Assembly (NCBI GenBank): GCA_963556145.1 | Contig: OY744468.1 | Coordinates: 4,650,001-4,714,000 of the forward strand | DNA length: 64,000 bases | Source of the DNA: Hygrocybe punicea | Lineage: Eukaryota; Basidiomycota; Agaricomycetes; Agaricales; Hygrophoraceae | Direction of reading: 5' to 3' | In this document: piece by piece, positions 1-9,762 of the stretch | Numbering within the stretch: position 1 is the stretch's first letter | Layout: each line of letters opens with the position of its first letter | Translations under genes and position numbers: made by a program | The notes under the pieces: model-generated | The model's database searches: none | What the model saw: only the letters and a program-made list of their open reading frames with translations | Told to the model about the DNA's origin: nothing

Positions 1-991
1 GGTCCCTTTTCTGCGTGAGTCTGCTCTTTGTTCATAGCTTGCGGTAGAAATTTATCCCCTCTAGCCTTCTCGGTGGTCAAGAGGCTGTACCTCCTCGTAA
101 ATATTTCACGTTGGCGTACTATTCGGTATGAATTCTGCACAAAGAGACCTATCATCCGTCCCACACATATTATTCTAGGAGTATCCTATATCCAAGGGCT
201 ATCTGCACATCACATCTGGACAAGATCCACATGCTACCCCCGACTTCGACCCCGGTTTTCTTAGAATGTAAGTCTCATTCGTTCTTCGGTACTACTTTCT
301 GAGCGCGGAAACTGTTGTATGTAGCCCTGCAGATGTAGCAGTCCTGAGGCTTGCATTCAAGAAAGCGCATGAAATTGCGCGTCGCATGCCTATCTTCGAA
401 GGGGCGTTACTACCGAGGCACCCAACATTCGCCGAAGGCAGTACCGCAGCCTACAAGGACTCCAGTCCTGTTGACATCTCCGCATCTGACATCGTGTATT
501 CAGCTGAAGATGACAAGGTCATTGATGCTTTCAACAGGAATATCAGTGAGTATTTCATTCTGCATCAACGATCTCAACTGTCTAAAATGGCATGGTCTCG
601 CAGTGCAAACGACGTGGCATTCGGTACGATTATAGAGTTACTAGCATGCAAAGACAAATTTAAAGGATTATTCAGCTTGGCACTTGCGCGATGAAACCAA
701 GGGATCAGGGAGGTGTTGTGGATGCACATCTGAATGTCTATGGCGTCAAAGGACTTAAAGTGGCTGGTGAGTCCGACTCGTAACGGTCAGGAGTGTTCGT
801 CCCTTATTTCTTTGCAAAACAGATATGTCCATCGCTCCTTCCAATGTTGGCGCGGTGAGCCTTCGATATAGCTTGTTTTACATTTTACTGGTACTGAGAT
901 AAGACATCGATAGAACACCTACTCTACGGCCCTGGTGATCGGGGAGAAAGCTGCAGTGATTATTGCCCGAGAACTCGGATTTGACATTTGA
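1..991 (+). CDS. GMC oxidoreductase, alcohol-oxidase-like, C-terminal part
   Basis: This is the 3' end of a flavin-dependent GMC oxidoreductase gene that begins before the window. Hand splicing gives KGYLHITSGQDPHATPDFD, then an intron at 268-324, then the helical segment ending in RRMPIFEGALLPRHP. Further introns lie at 546-603, 624-675, 767-822 and 855-913. The small exon 604-623 joins to give WHSLGTCAMKP, which holds the catalytic His, and the end reads ADMSIAPSNVGANTYSTAL, which holds the paired Asn, then a TGA at 989-991. The spacing and wording match fungal alcohol (methanol) oxidases, which oxidise short primary alcohols and release hydrogen peroxide, used by wood-decay fungi on methanol from lignin. 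No peroxisomal SKL-type end is visible (it ends in FDI). The family is certain; the exact substrate is inferred from similarity. Exons before about position 179 are not resolved. Confidence 0.88.
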
Positions 992-1168
992 AATTGGAGC
1001 GCGTTTGCGTCTCAATAATTGTACTTGTAAGTTAGGGAGAATCGTTCAATGGAAGCTCCTTTCAATATTTTCAATATTTTTTGAGTTACCTTGGCTCATT
1101 AGGCATGCATAACATTGGAAATCTTGAATAAATTACATGTATGTGATTCAATCTCTGAAATCCCTTCG

Positions 1169-2733
1169 TCAAAATGTTACACGATCTATCTCGAAGTTCC
1201 CTGTAACTTCCCTCACATGATCTACCAATACTTCCCGTCTGTCCACATACACGGCACTTACAATCTCCCTCTCCAGCCATGTTTTCTCCATGCCAATGAT
1301 GGGTCCGAGCGTGTAGTGTACAGATAGAGCAGAGAGGGCGCCTCCATATGCATGTGAAATGCCTGTATATAATGCGATTAGATATGGACTGCGACATATA
1401 GGCAGTAACGAACCTGTATCGATAATGATAATTTTACCATTGCATCGCGAGACGATCCCCTGGGAACATTAAGTTTGTATGCGCAAGCACGATCTCTGCA
1501 AAAAACTGACATGCAAATCGGGTGTATGACCCATAATCATCCTCCGCGTCCCAGTTTTTTGTAATACCTCATCTACATCTTCGCATACCTCTGCCGTCCT
1601 GTCAAGTGCCCATCCTCTATACCAGAGTGGGCCATCTGAGCCGTACATGTCTGCTTCTTGACGCGTGGTACCTATAAATAGGCATCAATTACTCTGGAGT
1701 CAAGTATCACTGGGCGTATTAGCACCTGCAGGCAAGCCAGGATATGGATGCGGTGGGTGTGGGAGCGGTTGAACACGATGCTGGAGTTTGCGAAGGAGAG
1801 AGGCGGAGAGCGAGTTTATGTTCGAAGGAAAGGGTGTCAATTCGCCATAGGTGGGAGATAGTCCGCCGTGGACGAATGAGAGCGCAGAATGAGACAGAGG
1901 ATTATCCTCATCTTCGTCTTCGCCATGGTAATGAAGTGATGAGGGAGGATAGTCTGTATTTGGGGGGCCGAGAGAGGGGTGAAGCGGAAGGCGAGAGGCA
2001 GTGGTGTAATTTTGCGCCCATGCGCGTCCGATGGGGCCTGTGGATATCATCTTTTGGCGGGCTGCCACGGAGCCGAAGGTGGCTATTTCAGAAGGATAGA
2101 CGTATCTTGCGAGAGAATTTGTCACTTCGTCGTATTGCTTTGGTGGAAAGAATGCTCACCTCCAGTCACCTGCGGGAAGTAGGGTGAATTAAATAATAAA
2201 ACAGAATGCGGATTACAAATGACGGACCTATTGCGTTCATCCACTCGTGGTTCCCAAGGTGACTCAGGACGGCGCCGCCTTGGGCTAAAGCTTGACTGCG
2301 CAGTTTTTCCATTCGCGAGAAGAGCTTGATCGTATCATCTCCGCTGCTCAGTCACTGTCAATCCTGCAAATGCTCCTGTGTGTGAGTTTTTGGTAACCCA
2401 CCGATCAATGATGTCGCCCGTCTGAACAAAATAGTCGACTTCCCCACTCCAGTCCCCAAAGTCATCGACCACACCCGCAAAGCGGAGAACACGTTCGGCA
2501 TTCCTAAGGTCACCGTGAAGGTCGCCGACGGCTACAATATGTCTGGTGAATGTAGAATCGAAAGTTAGTTGGTGTGAAGTAGAATCGGATGGCTCTGAAG
2601 AAGACGACGAAGGAAAGGAGGAACTTGAAGGTAAAAAGAGAGCGTAAAGGATCCCCTGGTGGTAGAGAATGTAAGCAATAAGCAGCGGGGAGACAATGCC
2701 GAGTGCGATTGTGTGTATCCTCGACCAGGCCAT
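1169..2733 (-). CDS. Calcineurin-like metallophosphoesterase, membrane-anchored
   Basis: The ATG at 2733 opens a protein with one N-terminal hydrophobic helix (about residues 7-33), so it is probably a signal-anchored enzyme of the secretory pathway or a membrane surface. The metal-binding motifs appear in order: AVGDLHGD, GDIIDRGDD, LGNHEWMNA, SFVHGG and MGHTPD. This is the set seen in bacterial-type (Shewanella-like) Ser/Thr phosphatases. Splicing by eye needs seven exons. Introns at 2344-2401, 2170-2227 and 2106-2159 restore the reading frame, and the last two flank a microexon of only 10 nt (2160-2169) that encodes part of GDWR. The 3' exons give DTGISHAYGGALSALS and end with TGA at 1169-1171. 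The substrate is unknown. It is divergent from the eIF5 gene, with 451 bp between start codons. Confidence 0.88.
2160..2169 (-). other. 10-nt microexon of the metallophosphoesterase gene
   Basis: The 10 bases are bounded by CAG on the upstream side and a GTGAGC donor on the downstream side. Only by including them does the protein read INAIGDWRYVYPSEI across the two flanking introns. Without them, or with either intron retained, the frame breaks. Confidence 0.8.
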
Positions 2734-3184
2734 GGCGTACGACGGACAAGTTGCGAGCTGTGCGCTGTAGTACCGTACACTGCTAAGTTACACTGCCGGA
2801 TATTTCTGGCTGTGCTCGTGGCTGCCGCTTTGTAAGCAGGACGGCTGAAAAAAACGCAAGCAGAAGAACCCAGCGTCCGACTCGCCCTTCTTCCGCAACC
2901 ACCATCTCCCATCAGCCATCCACCATCAGCTTTTGAAATCTCCCGTTTTTCAGTATCCACAATTTCTTCTCCTCCCTCTACCCAACTATCCATCTGCATC
3001 TTCTGTCAGGGCAGAGGATTCATGCTTCGACCTCTCATCGCTATTCCAAAGTGCAATCGTCTGCTTCCACCTAACCCTCTAGTCAGCTTTGTAAGTCTGT
3101 TTATCTGTCCTTTAAAAAATGTTATTGCTGACCTCACTGAATCTTGCCCTCGCTACTCAGCCGTGAACCCCAGTTTGGCCCATT
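2734..3184. promoter_or_regulatory. Divergent promoter between phosphoesterase and eIF5 genes
   Basis: This 451-bp stretch separates two start codons that point away from each other. It has pyrimidine-rich tracts on the eIF5 side. A possible 5' UTR intron for eIF5 starts at a GTAAGT near 3090 and ends at a CTCAG near 3161. I see no clear TATA box and no additional gene. Confidence 0.45.
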
Positions 3185-4603
3185 ATGGCTTCCGCAGGAA
3201 TCGTTAACATTCGTCGTGATGTCGACGATAAGTTCTATCGCTACCGGCATGTCGCCCTACACTCATCGAAGGCCCGGCGCCAATACTGACTAACAATTTC
3301 TAGCATGCCTCTTCTTCAAACTAAAATCGAAGGCAAAGGCAACGGCATCAAAACCGTGATCCCCAATATGTCTGACGTCGCTCGCGCACTCAGTCGTCCT
3401 CCAACTTACACCACTAAATTCTTTGGCTGCGAGCTGGGAGCCCAAACCTCTTTTGACGAGAAAAACGACAGGTACATCGTCAATGGCGCCCACAATGCCA
3501 GCCGTTTGCGCGAGCTCCTCGACGTCTTTATTGAGAAGTTCGTGCTCTGCAAATCATGCAAGAATCCCGAGACGGAACTAGTTATTCTCAAGGTCAATCG
3601 AACTGAGGATATAATTCGGGATTGCAAAGCATGTGGCGAGAGAAGCGGGGTCGACATGAGGCACAAGCTGACTACCTTCATCGTGAAGAACCCGCCGGCC
3701 AAGACAAAGAAAAGTAAGAAAAAGGCCGGTGATGATACTACTCCCGCAAACGGCACCAACGGTGGCGGCGATGAGGCTGAAGGTGAAGAAGTCGAGAAAG
3801 GTGCAGAGAGTGACGATGAGTTGACCAAGAGGATTAAAGCGGAAGCCGCCGAACTCAATGCAGAGACTTCCCTCGCCAAGGAAGATTGGTCCGCCGATAC
3901 GTCACGGGAAGCTGTCAAAGCACGCGTCAAGGCCCTGGATTCCAAGATGGCTAATATGAGCCTTGGTGATGATGAGGGCAGCGACGACGATGTGAACAGC
4001 CCGTATGCCCAATTCGGACGCTGGATCGAGGAGAACAACGGTGCTGGCGATGCCAGTATGTTTGCGGTGCAGATATACAAGAAAGCCCAAGATCTCGGTA
4101 TCGAGAAAAAGCACAAGACTGTCCTTGTCCTTGTCCAGGCTCTCTTCACCGCGAACGTTATTGCCGAGATTCCGAAATACTCACCGTTGTTAACCAAGGT
4201 TTGTTTCATTTTAATTTTAATGCGAATAATGATAATAATCAACAATGATAACTAGATTGTTATTTCGGAGAAGCACCAAAAAGCCCTCCTAGGTGGAATC
4301 GAGCGCCTGGTTGGTAATGCACACCCCGAACTGATCGCTGCGGCCGGTGTCCCGAAAATTTTGATGGCATTGTATCAGGCCGATCTTATCGACGAGGAGG
4401 TCGTCACGCAGTGGGGGACTCATGTCAGTAAGAAATATGTCGACAAGGAGACGAGCAAGAAGGTTCGGAAAGCCAGTGAGCCGTTTTTAAAGGTATGTGG
4501 GTCGATGAGCTTGTGCGTTAGTCTTGCGTTAATTTACGTCTATTCTCGTCAGTGGCTCGAGGAGGCGGACGATGATGATGGGGACGGTGACGATGACGAG
4601 TAA
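3185..4603 (+). CDS. TIF5: Translation initiation factor eIF5
   Basis: eIF5 is the GTPase-activating protein that makes eIF2 hydrolyse GTP after start-codon recognition. Exon 1 (3185-3246) starts at ATG and gives [15 protein letters not shown] followed by FYRY. The protein then reads [16 protein letters not shown] and [10 protein letters not shown], the conserved N-terminal GAP domain with its essential Arg. A zinc ribbon follows with CKSC and CKAC pairs. The middle is basic and acidic low-complexity sequence. The C-terminal half is the HEAT-like W2 domain, which binds eIF2-beta and eIF1, and the end is acidic (WLEEAD then Asp-rich). Introns are 3247-3303, 4199-4255 and 4493-4552. The first begins with GC, not GT, and this is required to keep the conserved reading frame. 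Confidence 0.96.
3247..3303 (+). other. GC-AG intron 1 of eIF5
   Basis: The intron begins GCATGT and ends TTTCTAG, with a CTAAC branch-like site about 10 nt before the end. Only this GC donor joins FYRYR to MPLLQTK in frame. The nearby GT (at 3251) shifts the frame. Confidence 0.8.
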
Positions 4604-5117
4604 AAAGCCAGGAGGTGTGTGGGGGAGGCTTGCTAGTTTTGATATGGAGTCGTTCCAGCCATTTCGTTGCAATTTTGTCCATGTTCTTGATTATAATCGA
4701 TGAACTCTCACTAGATCTCCCTTCAGATGGGATATTTCATTTCACCCCGAACAACAAGGTCGGGAAATATCTTGAACCTTGCTTTTTACAGTAAAAAAGA
4801 TACCACCTGAAATTCTGACATGTACCGCCCTGGCCACTGGGACCCGTCTTTGACTGTTGGATAGGTTTGCACGCCGGCACCGCTTCACTGACACATCCGA
4901 GTGAGCAACGTCGCGATTTGGCGGCTTTGCTAAACTCCGGCCTGTGCTCATGGTCACCGGGCGTACTAGTCATCAGGCCGCAATCCATGGAGCATGGCGA
5001 ACATTATATAAAGGCAGAGCTCAAACCTTTTCATGAACGGAATTTTGGCAACTCTCAAGTTTCAAGTGGTTGACTTGACGGTGACTCTCAAATACGTTCT
5101 GGTCCAGTCATAACTTC
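4604..5117. other. Intergenic region, no gene seen
   Basis: Short open frames here on the minus strand (about 70-80 codons) have no recognisable domain and no supporting splice structure. The right part holds the likely promoter of the F-box gene. Confidence 0.5.
5005..5013 (+). promoter_or_regulatory. TATA box upstream of F-box gene
   Basis: TATATAAAG lies about 105 bp before the first ATG of the F-box gene at 5118, a normal distance if the 5' UTR is short. No other strong TATA is present in this intergenic region. Confidence 0.5.
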
Positions 5118-6897
5118 ATGGGATACTTTCTTCACCTTTCCAGCCAAAATTTGAGGCGTCTATCTCTCCTACATGCGGCGCCTATGCAACCTTCACGGTT
5201 TACCTTATCTGATGTACCTGCAGACATTGTTCTCAGCATTGCAGAACACACCATATTACGCCGAGATGTCCTCAGCCTGGGCCAAACCGTAAGTCATCGT
5301 TCTTGAGAAGGTTTCCACAGAATTTGATTTTGATCATGTTCAGTCAGCTTTCTTCTATGCATTACTTGTTCCAACGCTCTTTTCCTCTGTGGAACTTATG
5401 TCGAACAAGCACTGTAAGACGGCGCTCTGTACCTTTCTCACACGCCCCGGTATCAGTCGTCATATTCGGAAACTCGTAGTCCATCCGAACCCATCGGAGT
5501 GGTCAGTGCCAGAAGCGTCACTGGACGAATCCTGGGTAGCAAATTCGATTCAACATTTAAGCATCAATCTTTCCTCCCTGCATACATTTAGTTGGGATGG
5601 TAAAGAGATGCCGAATGATGAGATGTGGTTAATTTTGCGGACCTGGTTTGTTTGCTTCCTTCATCCTTTCGCCTACTCAACCACGTAACGGAGGTTAGTT
5701 GTCCGAATCTCAAGAATATTAGCTGCAGTATTGGTTTACAGGCTCCAAATCCAAACAGTCATGTACGTAGCTTTACTGTAATTCAGGATATGCTAGTAGT
5801 GCTTACCTCCATCAGCTTTTTGAATTTTCCGGTTTGGTCGGTTTCAACCTAACCACTAGGGCACCCGATATAGACCCTGGTGTTTTTGCTCGAGCTAGTA
5901 AGCTTCCTCGGACCCCAATGTCTCGTGCCATATTAAAGCTTCTTCTCCAGGGACTTTCGATTTTCCAGCACGTCTTTCTGAAATGCTTTTCGATCGCTGC
6001 CCAGATCTACAAGAACTCACCATTGACACCTTTATTACTTGGCCGTCCGAGATTCGGTGCCTGGCATCCGGTCGATGGCCCAAATTACGCAGTTTGACTT
6101 TGGGTCAATCTGTCATTGAGAAACTGTCATTATCCACACCATCCATTACCGACTTTCTATCAGTTCACCCCCAACTGGAAAGCTTCGCTATCAGTAATGC
6201 CGCACGTTTTTCTTTGCTTATCCATCCATGTTTGAATCTATCTGTCCTACCGTTTTTAAAATCGTTCGGCGGTGCCTTCTCGGATATATCACTACAAAAT
6301 CCCTCACTACTGGAGAAACTACACCTAACCATCTATCCTCTCCGAGGTTGGATGATCATGGCGGCTTGCGAGCGGCTTCGCACTCTAACTTCGCTCACGT
6401 CGCTAGTCATATGGCTGGACTTGAGTTCTTACCCCGATGACGTTCAACCTTTTGCTCAGCTTTTAACCTCTTGTCCTCAACTTATACACCTGGACATTAC
6501 CGTTGGATCGTACTTTGATACCGTGAGTATCCTCTTAAATACGCTCGATCTGCTTGCAAATCCCCGTTGATATTAGACAAGGGTTTCTGCCCTGCTTTGT
6601 CCGGTGCCTCATTTGGAAACGCTTCGTCTCACGACGCAACTCTGTAACTCGTGGTCAACTCACGCTATTACCACTATTATCCTCACGAATCCCACCCTTA
6701 GAGAGTTGTCATTCAGAAACACGCTTTCCTCGGTTTGGCCTTGTCACCATCGGATCAAGGAACTTGCCACGTACGAAGTAGTTCCCGATGAATACGGGAA
6801 TCCTATCATTTTACTCGTCTATGAGTCGAGAATAGGGCTTTTTGGAAAGCGATTTTCTCGGCGTTACAGACACAGGCTACGAAATCTACCGGGATAG
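5118..6897 (+). CDS. F-box/LRR-like protein
   Basis: An F-box of about 45 residues follows the start (FTLSDVPADIVLSIAEHT, then LSLGQTSAFFYAL across the first intron). F-box proteins dock substrates onto SCF ubiquitin ligases through Skp1. The rest is a leucine-rich solenoid with repeated phrases such as CPDLQELTID, LRSLTLGQ and LLEKLHL, typical of the large basidiomycete F-box families. The frame changes are explained by introns near 5289-5342, at about 5647-5698, at about 5765-5816, at 5880-5950 (71 nt) and near 6524-6577. The last coding part ends at TAG 6895-6897. The second in-frame ATG at 5184 sits right before the F-box and may be the true start. The substrate cannot be inferred. Confidence 0.72.
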
Positions 6898-7509
6898 CTA
6901 TCCAGTCATATTTCATGCGAGACCGACCTCCCGACGCACCTACATTACTGCAACACCTCTTCAAATCCCAATACTTTCCGTGACCTCTGACCGAAGAAAA
7001 ATATATGGACACGTGACCATTTATTTAAATGCTAATGCCGGGATTTGCATCCGTTCCGAGTTCGATTATACAAATCGTCCTATGAAGCACACTGCACTTA
7101 TCACAGTACAACCAGCAGGTGCGAGCTGGTAGTTTTCCTCAAATTCCGACATATTCTACATTTGATCTAGGGTACATTTACTTACCGATTTCCTCCTCTC
7201 TGCAACTTTCACACCGTCTGTCTTTTACTTCCAATGCCCAGCACGACCACGACCTGGTAATGATACTGTTCAACGTTATGATCCAACAGTGATCTTGAAG
7301 TCTATTCTATTATTCAGCACCATGCCGTAAAATGTCATCGTGACCCGCGAAGTAAGTTGCATAGCCGCTTCGTCTTACCTGGATACACAAACCGCTCGCG
7401 CGGAACATCTACAGCTAATAGAAGGAGATTTCTACTAATTCAGATACAAAGCACCAATCTTGACGAGAGAAGAGTATTATCCTAAAGTTCTGGTAAGTGT
7501 TCAACGGAG
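6898..7509. other. Intergenic region with a possible gene remnant
   Basis: No complete gene is visible. Two short stretches look exonic: VIVTRE followed by GTAAGT (about 7339-7360), and YKAPILTREEYYPKVL preceded by CAG and followed by GTAAGT (about 7443-7493). They could be exons of a small gene whose last intron received the transposon that starts at 7519. The upstream frame contains a TAA right after a possible ATG, so this is weak. Confidence 0.25.
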
Positions 7510-7518
7510 TCAAACCGG
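7510..7518. repeat. 9-bp target site duplication, left copy (element 1)
   Basis: TCAAACCGG directly precedes the left inverted repeat and is repeated exactly at 12997-13005 after the right inverted repeat. Confidence 0.85.
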
Positions 7519-7640
7519 TAGACCGGTGACCGTCTCTCGGCGAGTCCTAATTGGGACATCTCGATAGAGAGACCGGTCGATCTGAATATAATTTGGTAGA
7601 GAGGCCACGCCTTCCATATTAGGTTATGCTCAATAAGGAT
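7519..7640 (+). repeat. Left terminal inverted repeat, element 1
   Basis: It matches the reverse complement of 12881-12996 with scattered mismatches and small gaps. The best blocks are CTCGATAGAGAG and the 19-bp core at 7606-7624. Confidence 0.82.
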
Positions 7641-7683
7641 ATTTATCACGTCTGCCGAGAAAACATGATCGACCGTGAACTAG

Positions 7684-9749
7684 ATGGATAGTCTTGACCC
7701 ACAGGCACTGGCAATTGAACTGGAAATTATCAGGAACATGGCTGGCGATGATTTGGCTGCACGATATCAAGAGATCTCTTCTGATCAGTTGCCAGGACCG
7801 GACTTTTTCTTGGCACTGACTACTTCCGAGGTCGAAACTGTGCACAAATGCTGTCTCTTACTTCAGATAGCTACGCAGGGCAGGAAAATACCTCGCATTT
7901 TTCAACTAGAGGCTACCCTGGGGCTCTTATCTGGTCGTGACTGTTTGATCAATGCTGGTACTGGCTCTGGAAAAACGCTCTGTATGGTTCTGCCAGCCCT
8001 TCTCGATCCCACGTCGGTTTCTCTGGTTGTTTCTCCACTTAAAAGGCTGCAACTCCTGCAGGTAAGCATTCTGTTGAATATTTGACCATATTGAAGCATG
8101 ATTTCATCAGGTTTCTGAATTCCAAGCATACGGGCTCACAGCTGCTTCCATTAATGAGGATACAACAAATTTGCCTGAATTCTGGAAGGTGAGTTCAATT
8201 TTCATGTTTTATTCATGTCGCTGACTCATTTCCAGGATGTACAAGCTGGAAAATACACAGTTCTTATTATACAGCCGGAGCAGCTGCAAAGCTTTGAAGG
8301 CCATCTGCCCCGCCTTGCGCAAGTACTTCGGAATCGCCAATTTGTCAAACTAGTCAAACGTGTTCATGTGGATGAGGCGCACACGATTTACACTTCCGGT
8401 GTTCCTTTGTATGGCCTTCCTGCATTCCGCAAAGCCTGGGGATTGCTTGGAGAACTTCGCCTGGTACTCGCCAAGGACACTCCCTTCCAGGCACTTTCCG
8501 GAACCTTCCCTCATCATATCATCCGTGTCGTTGCAGATAAATTATTATTCCGATCAGATTACATTACAATCAGCCTGACATTGAACCGGCCGAATATCAC
8601 GTACGCAACATATCCCATCTCTGGATCACTCAACAACTTCAGAAACCTTCAATTCCTAATTCCTGATACCATAAATCAACCCTTCGACATTCATTTGGTT
8701 CCCAAAACTCTTATCTTCCATGACGATCGTCAGGAGGCCGCTAACGCTGTCAAATTTCTCAACAGCATCTGCCCTGAATCAATGTGTCACAAGGGTATCG
8801 CTAAGCATTACCACAGTATCATGTCGCAGGAGTATTTGGACCAGACATTCCAGGACTTTGCCTCACCTGACGGCGCAACGAGAATACTCTGTGCAACATC
8901 TGGTGCTTCGACAGTGGGTGACTCTGTTCTTGGAGTATTTTCAGTGATTTTATCCTTTGCAGGGCCTTGATGTGCCAGATATCGCATGCATTATCCAATA
9001 CGGGCTTTGTAGGGATATGCCGAACCTTCTACAGAGAGGTGGACGCGCTGGACGCACGTCATCCATCCAAGCGATCTTTCTCATTATGTACGAATCATGG
9101 GCCTTAATGACAGATATCTCAGGATTGCCAGCACATCTTGACGACCCGGATCAACCGCGACAAGTGATTTCTAAGACATCAAAAAAGCCTGAGCGCACAG
9201 GAGTGTCAATGTACCGATGCATCCAGCTCTCACGCTGCATCCGCGAATTCTTTGCGACTTATCTTAGTGACGAGACACCCACCGGTATGTGCTGACTATT
9301 TCCACCACTTTCAACCTTATATTTACCTGTCGACAGCTCTCTCATGCACAAATCCATTTTGTTGCGATAAGCACCCTGACACCAGCTTCGATCTCACTCA
9401 ATGTTTTCCAGGCAGGTTTCTGAGCACAGATTGCTTCACATTTATTGAGCAAACCATCAACCCGCCGACTTCAAGATCTAAATATTGACCTGTGAAAGAA
9501 CGCGAGCCACTAAAATCAGTGTTATATGCTTGGCGCTCACATACACACCAAGCTGATCAAGACCAAGCTGTTCGACAGATCTCGTGGATTCTCACCGATG
9601 CTGAAATCGAATTGATCTCGAAAACTGTCAAGACAAATCTCACCACAATTGATCAACTTGCGAAGCTGTTATGTGCTCATGAGGACTGGGTGAGCAAATG
9701 GGGTGAAGAAGTGATGAAAGAAGTTCGTTTGTTTGATTCGAAACAGTGA
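7684..9749 (+). CDS. RecQ-type SF2 DNA helicase of element 1, with in-frame stop
   Basis: This is a superfamily 2 helicase carried by the transposon. The motifs are in order: NAGTGSGKT (Walker A, motif I), SPLKRLQLLQ (Ia), VDEAHTIY (II), ALSGTFP (III), STVGLDVPDI (V, across an intron) and QRGGRAGR (VI). Introns lie near 8060-8110, 8188-8234, 8919-8963 and 9285-9340, all GT-AG. A Cys-rich patch (CTNPFCC) follows. The frame then meets TGA at 9486-9488, after RSKY. The same frame continues as PVKEREPLKSVLYAW to a stop at 9749, a tail that relatives also carry in one piece, so the TGA looks like a recent nonsense mutation. It ends 13 bp before the stop of the opposing DUF6589-like gene. The role in transposition is inferred. 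Confidence 0.85.
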
Positions 9750-9762
9750 TTGTTCAATGTAG

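Noticed and set aside
3406..4245. 279-codon open frame on the minus strand
   Set aside because: It lies opposite the eIF5 coding exon, is Ser/Leu-rich as expected for an antisense shadow, and has no domain.
5850..5983. Frameshift in the F-box gene
   Set aside because: An intron at 5880-5950 with GT-AG ends restores the frame exactly.
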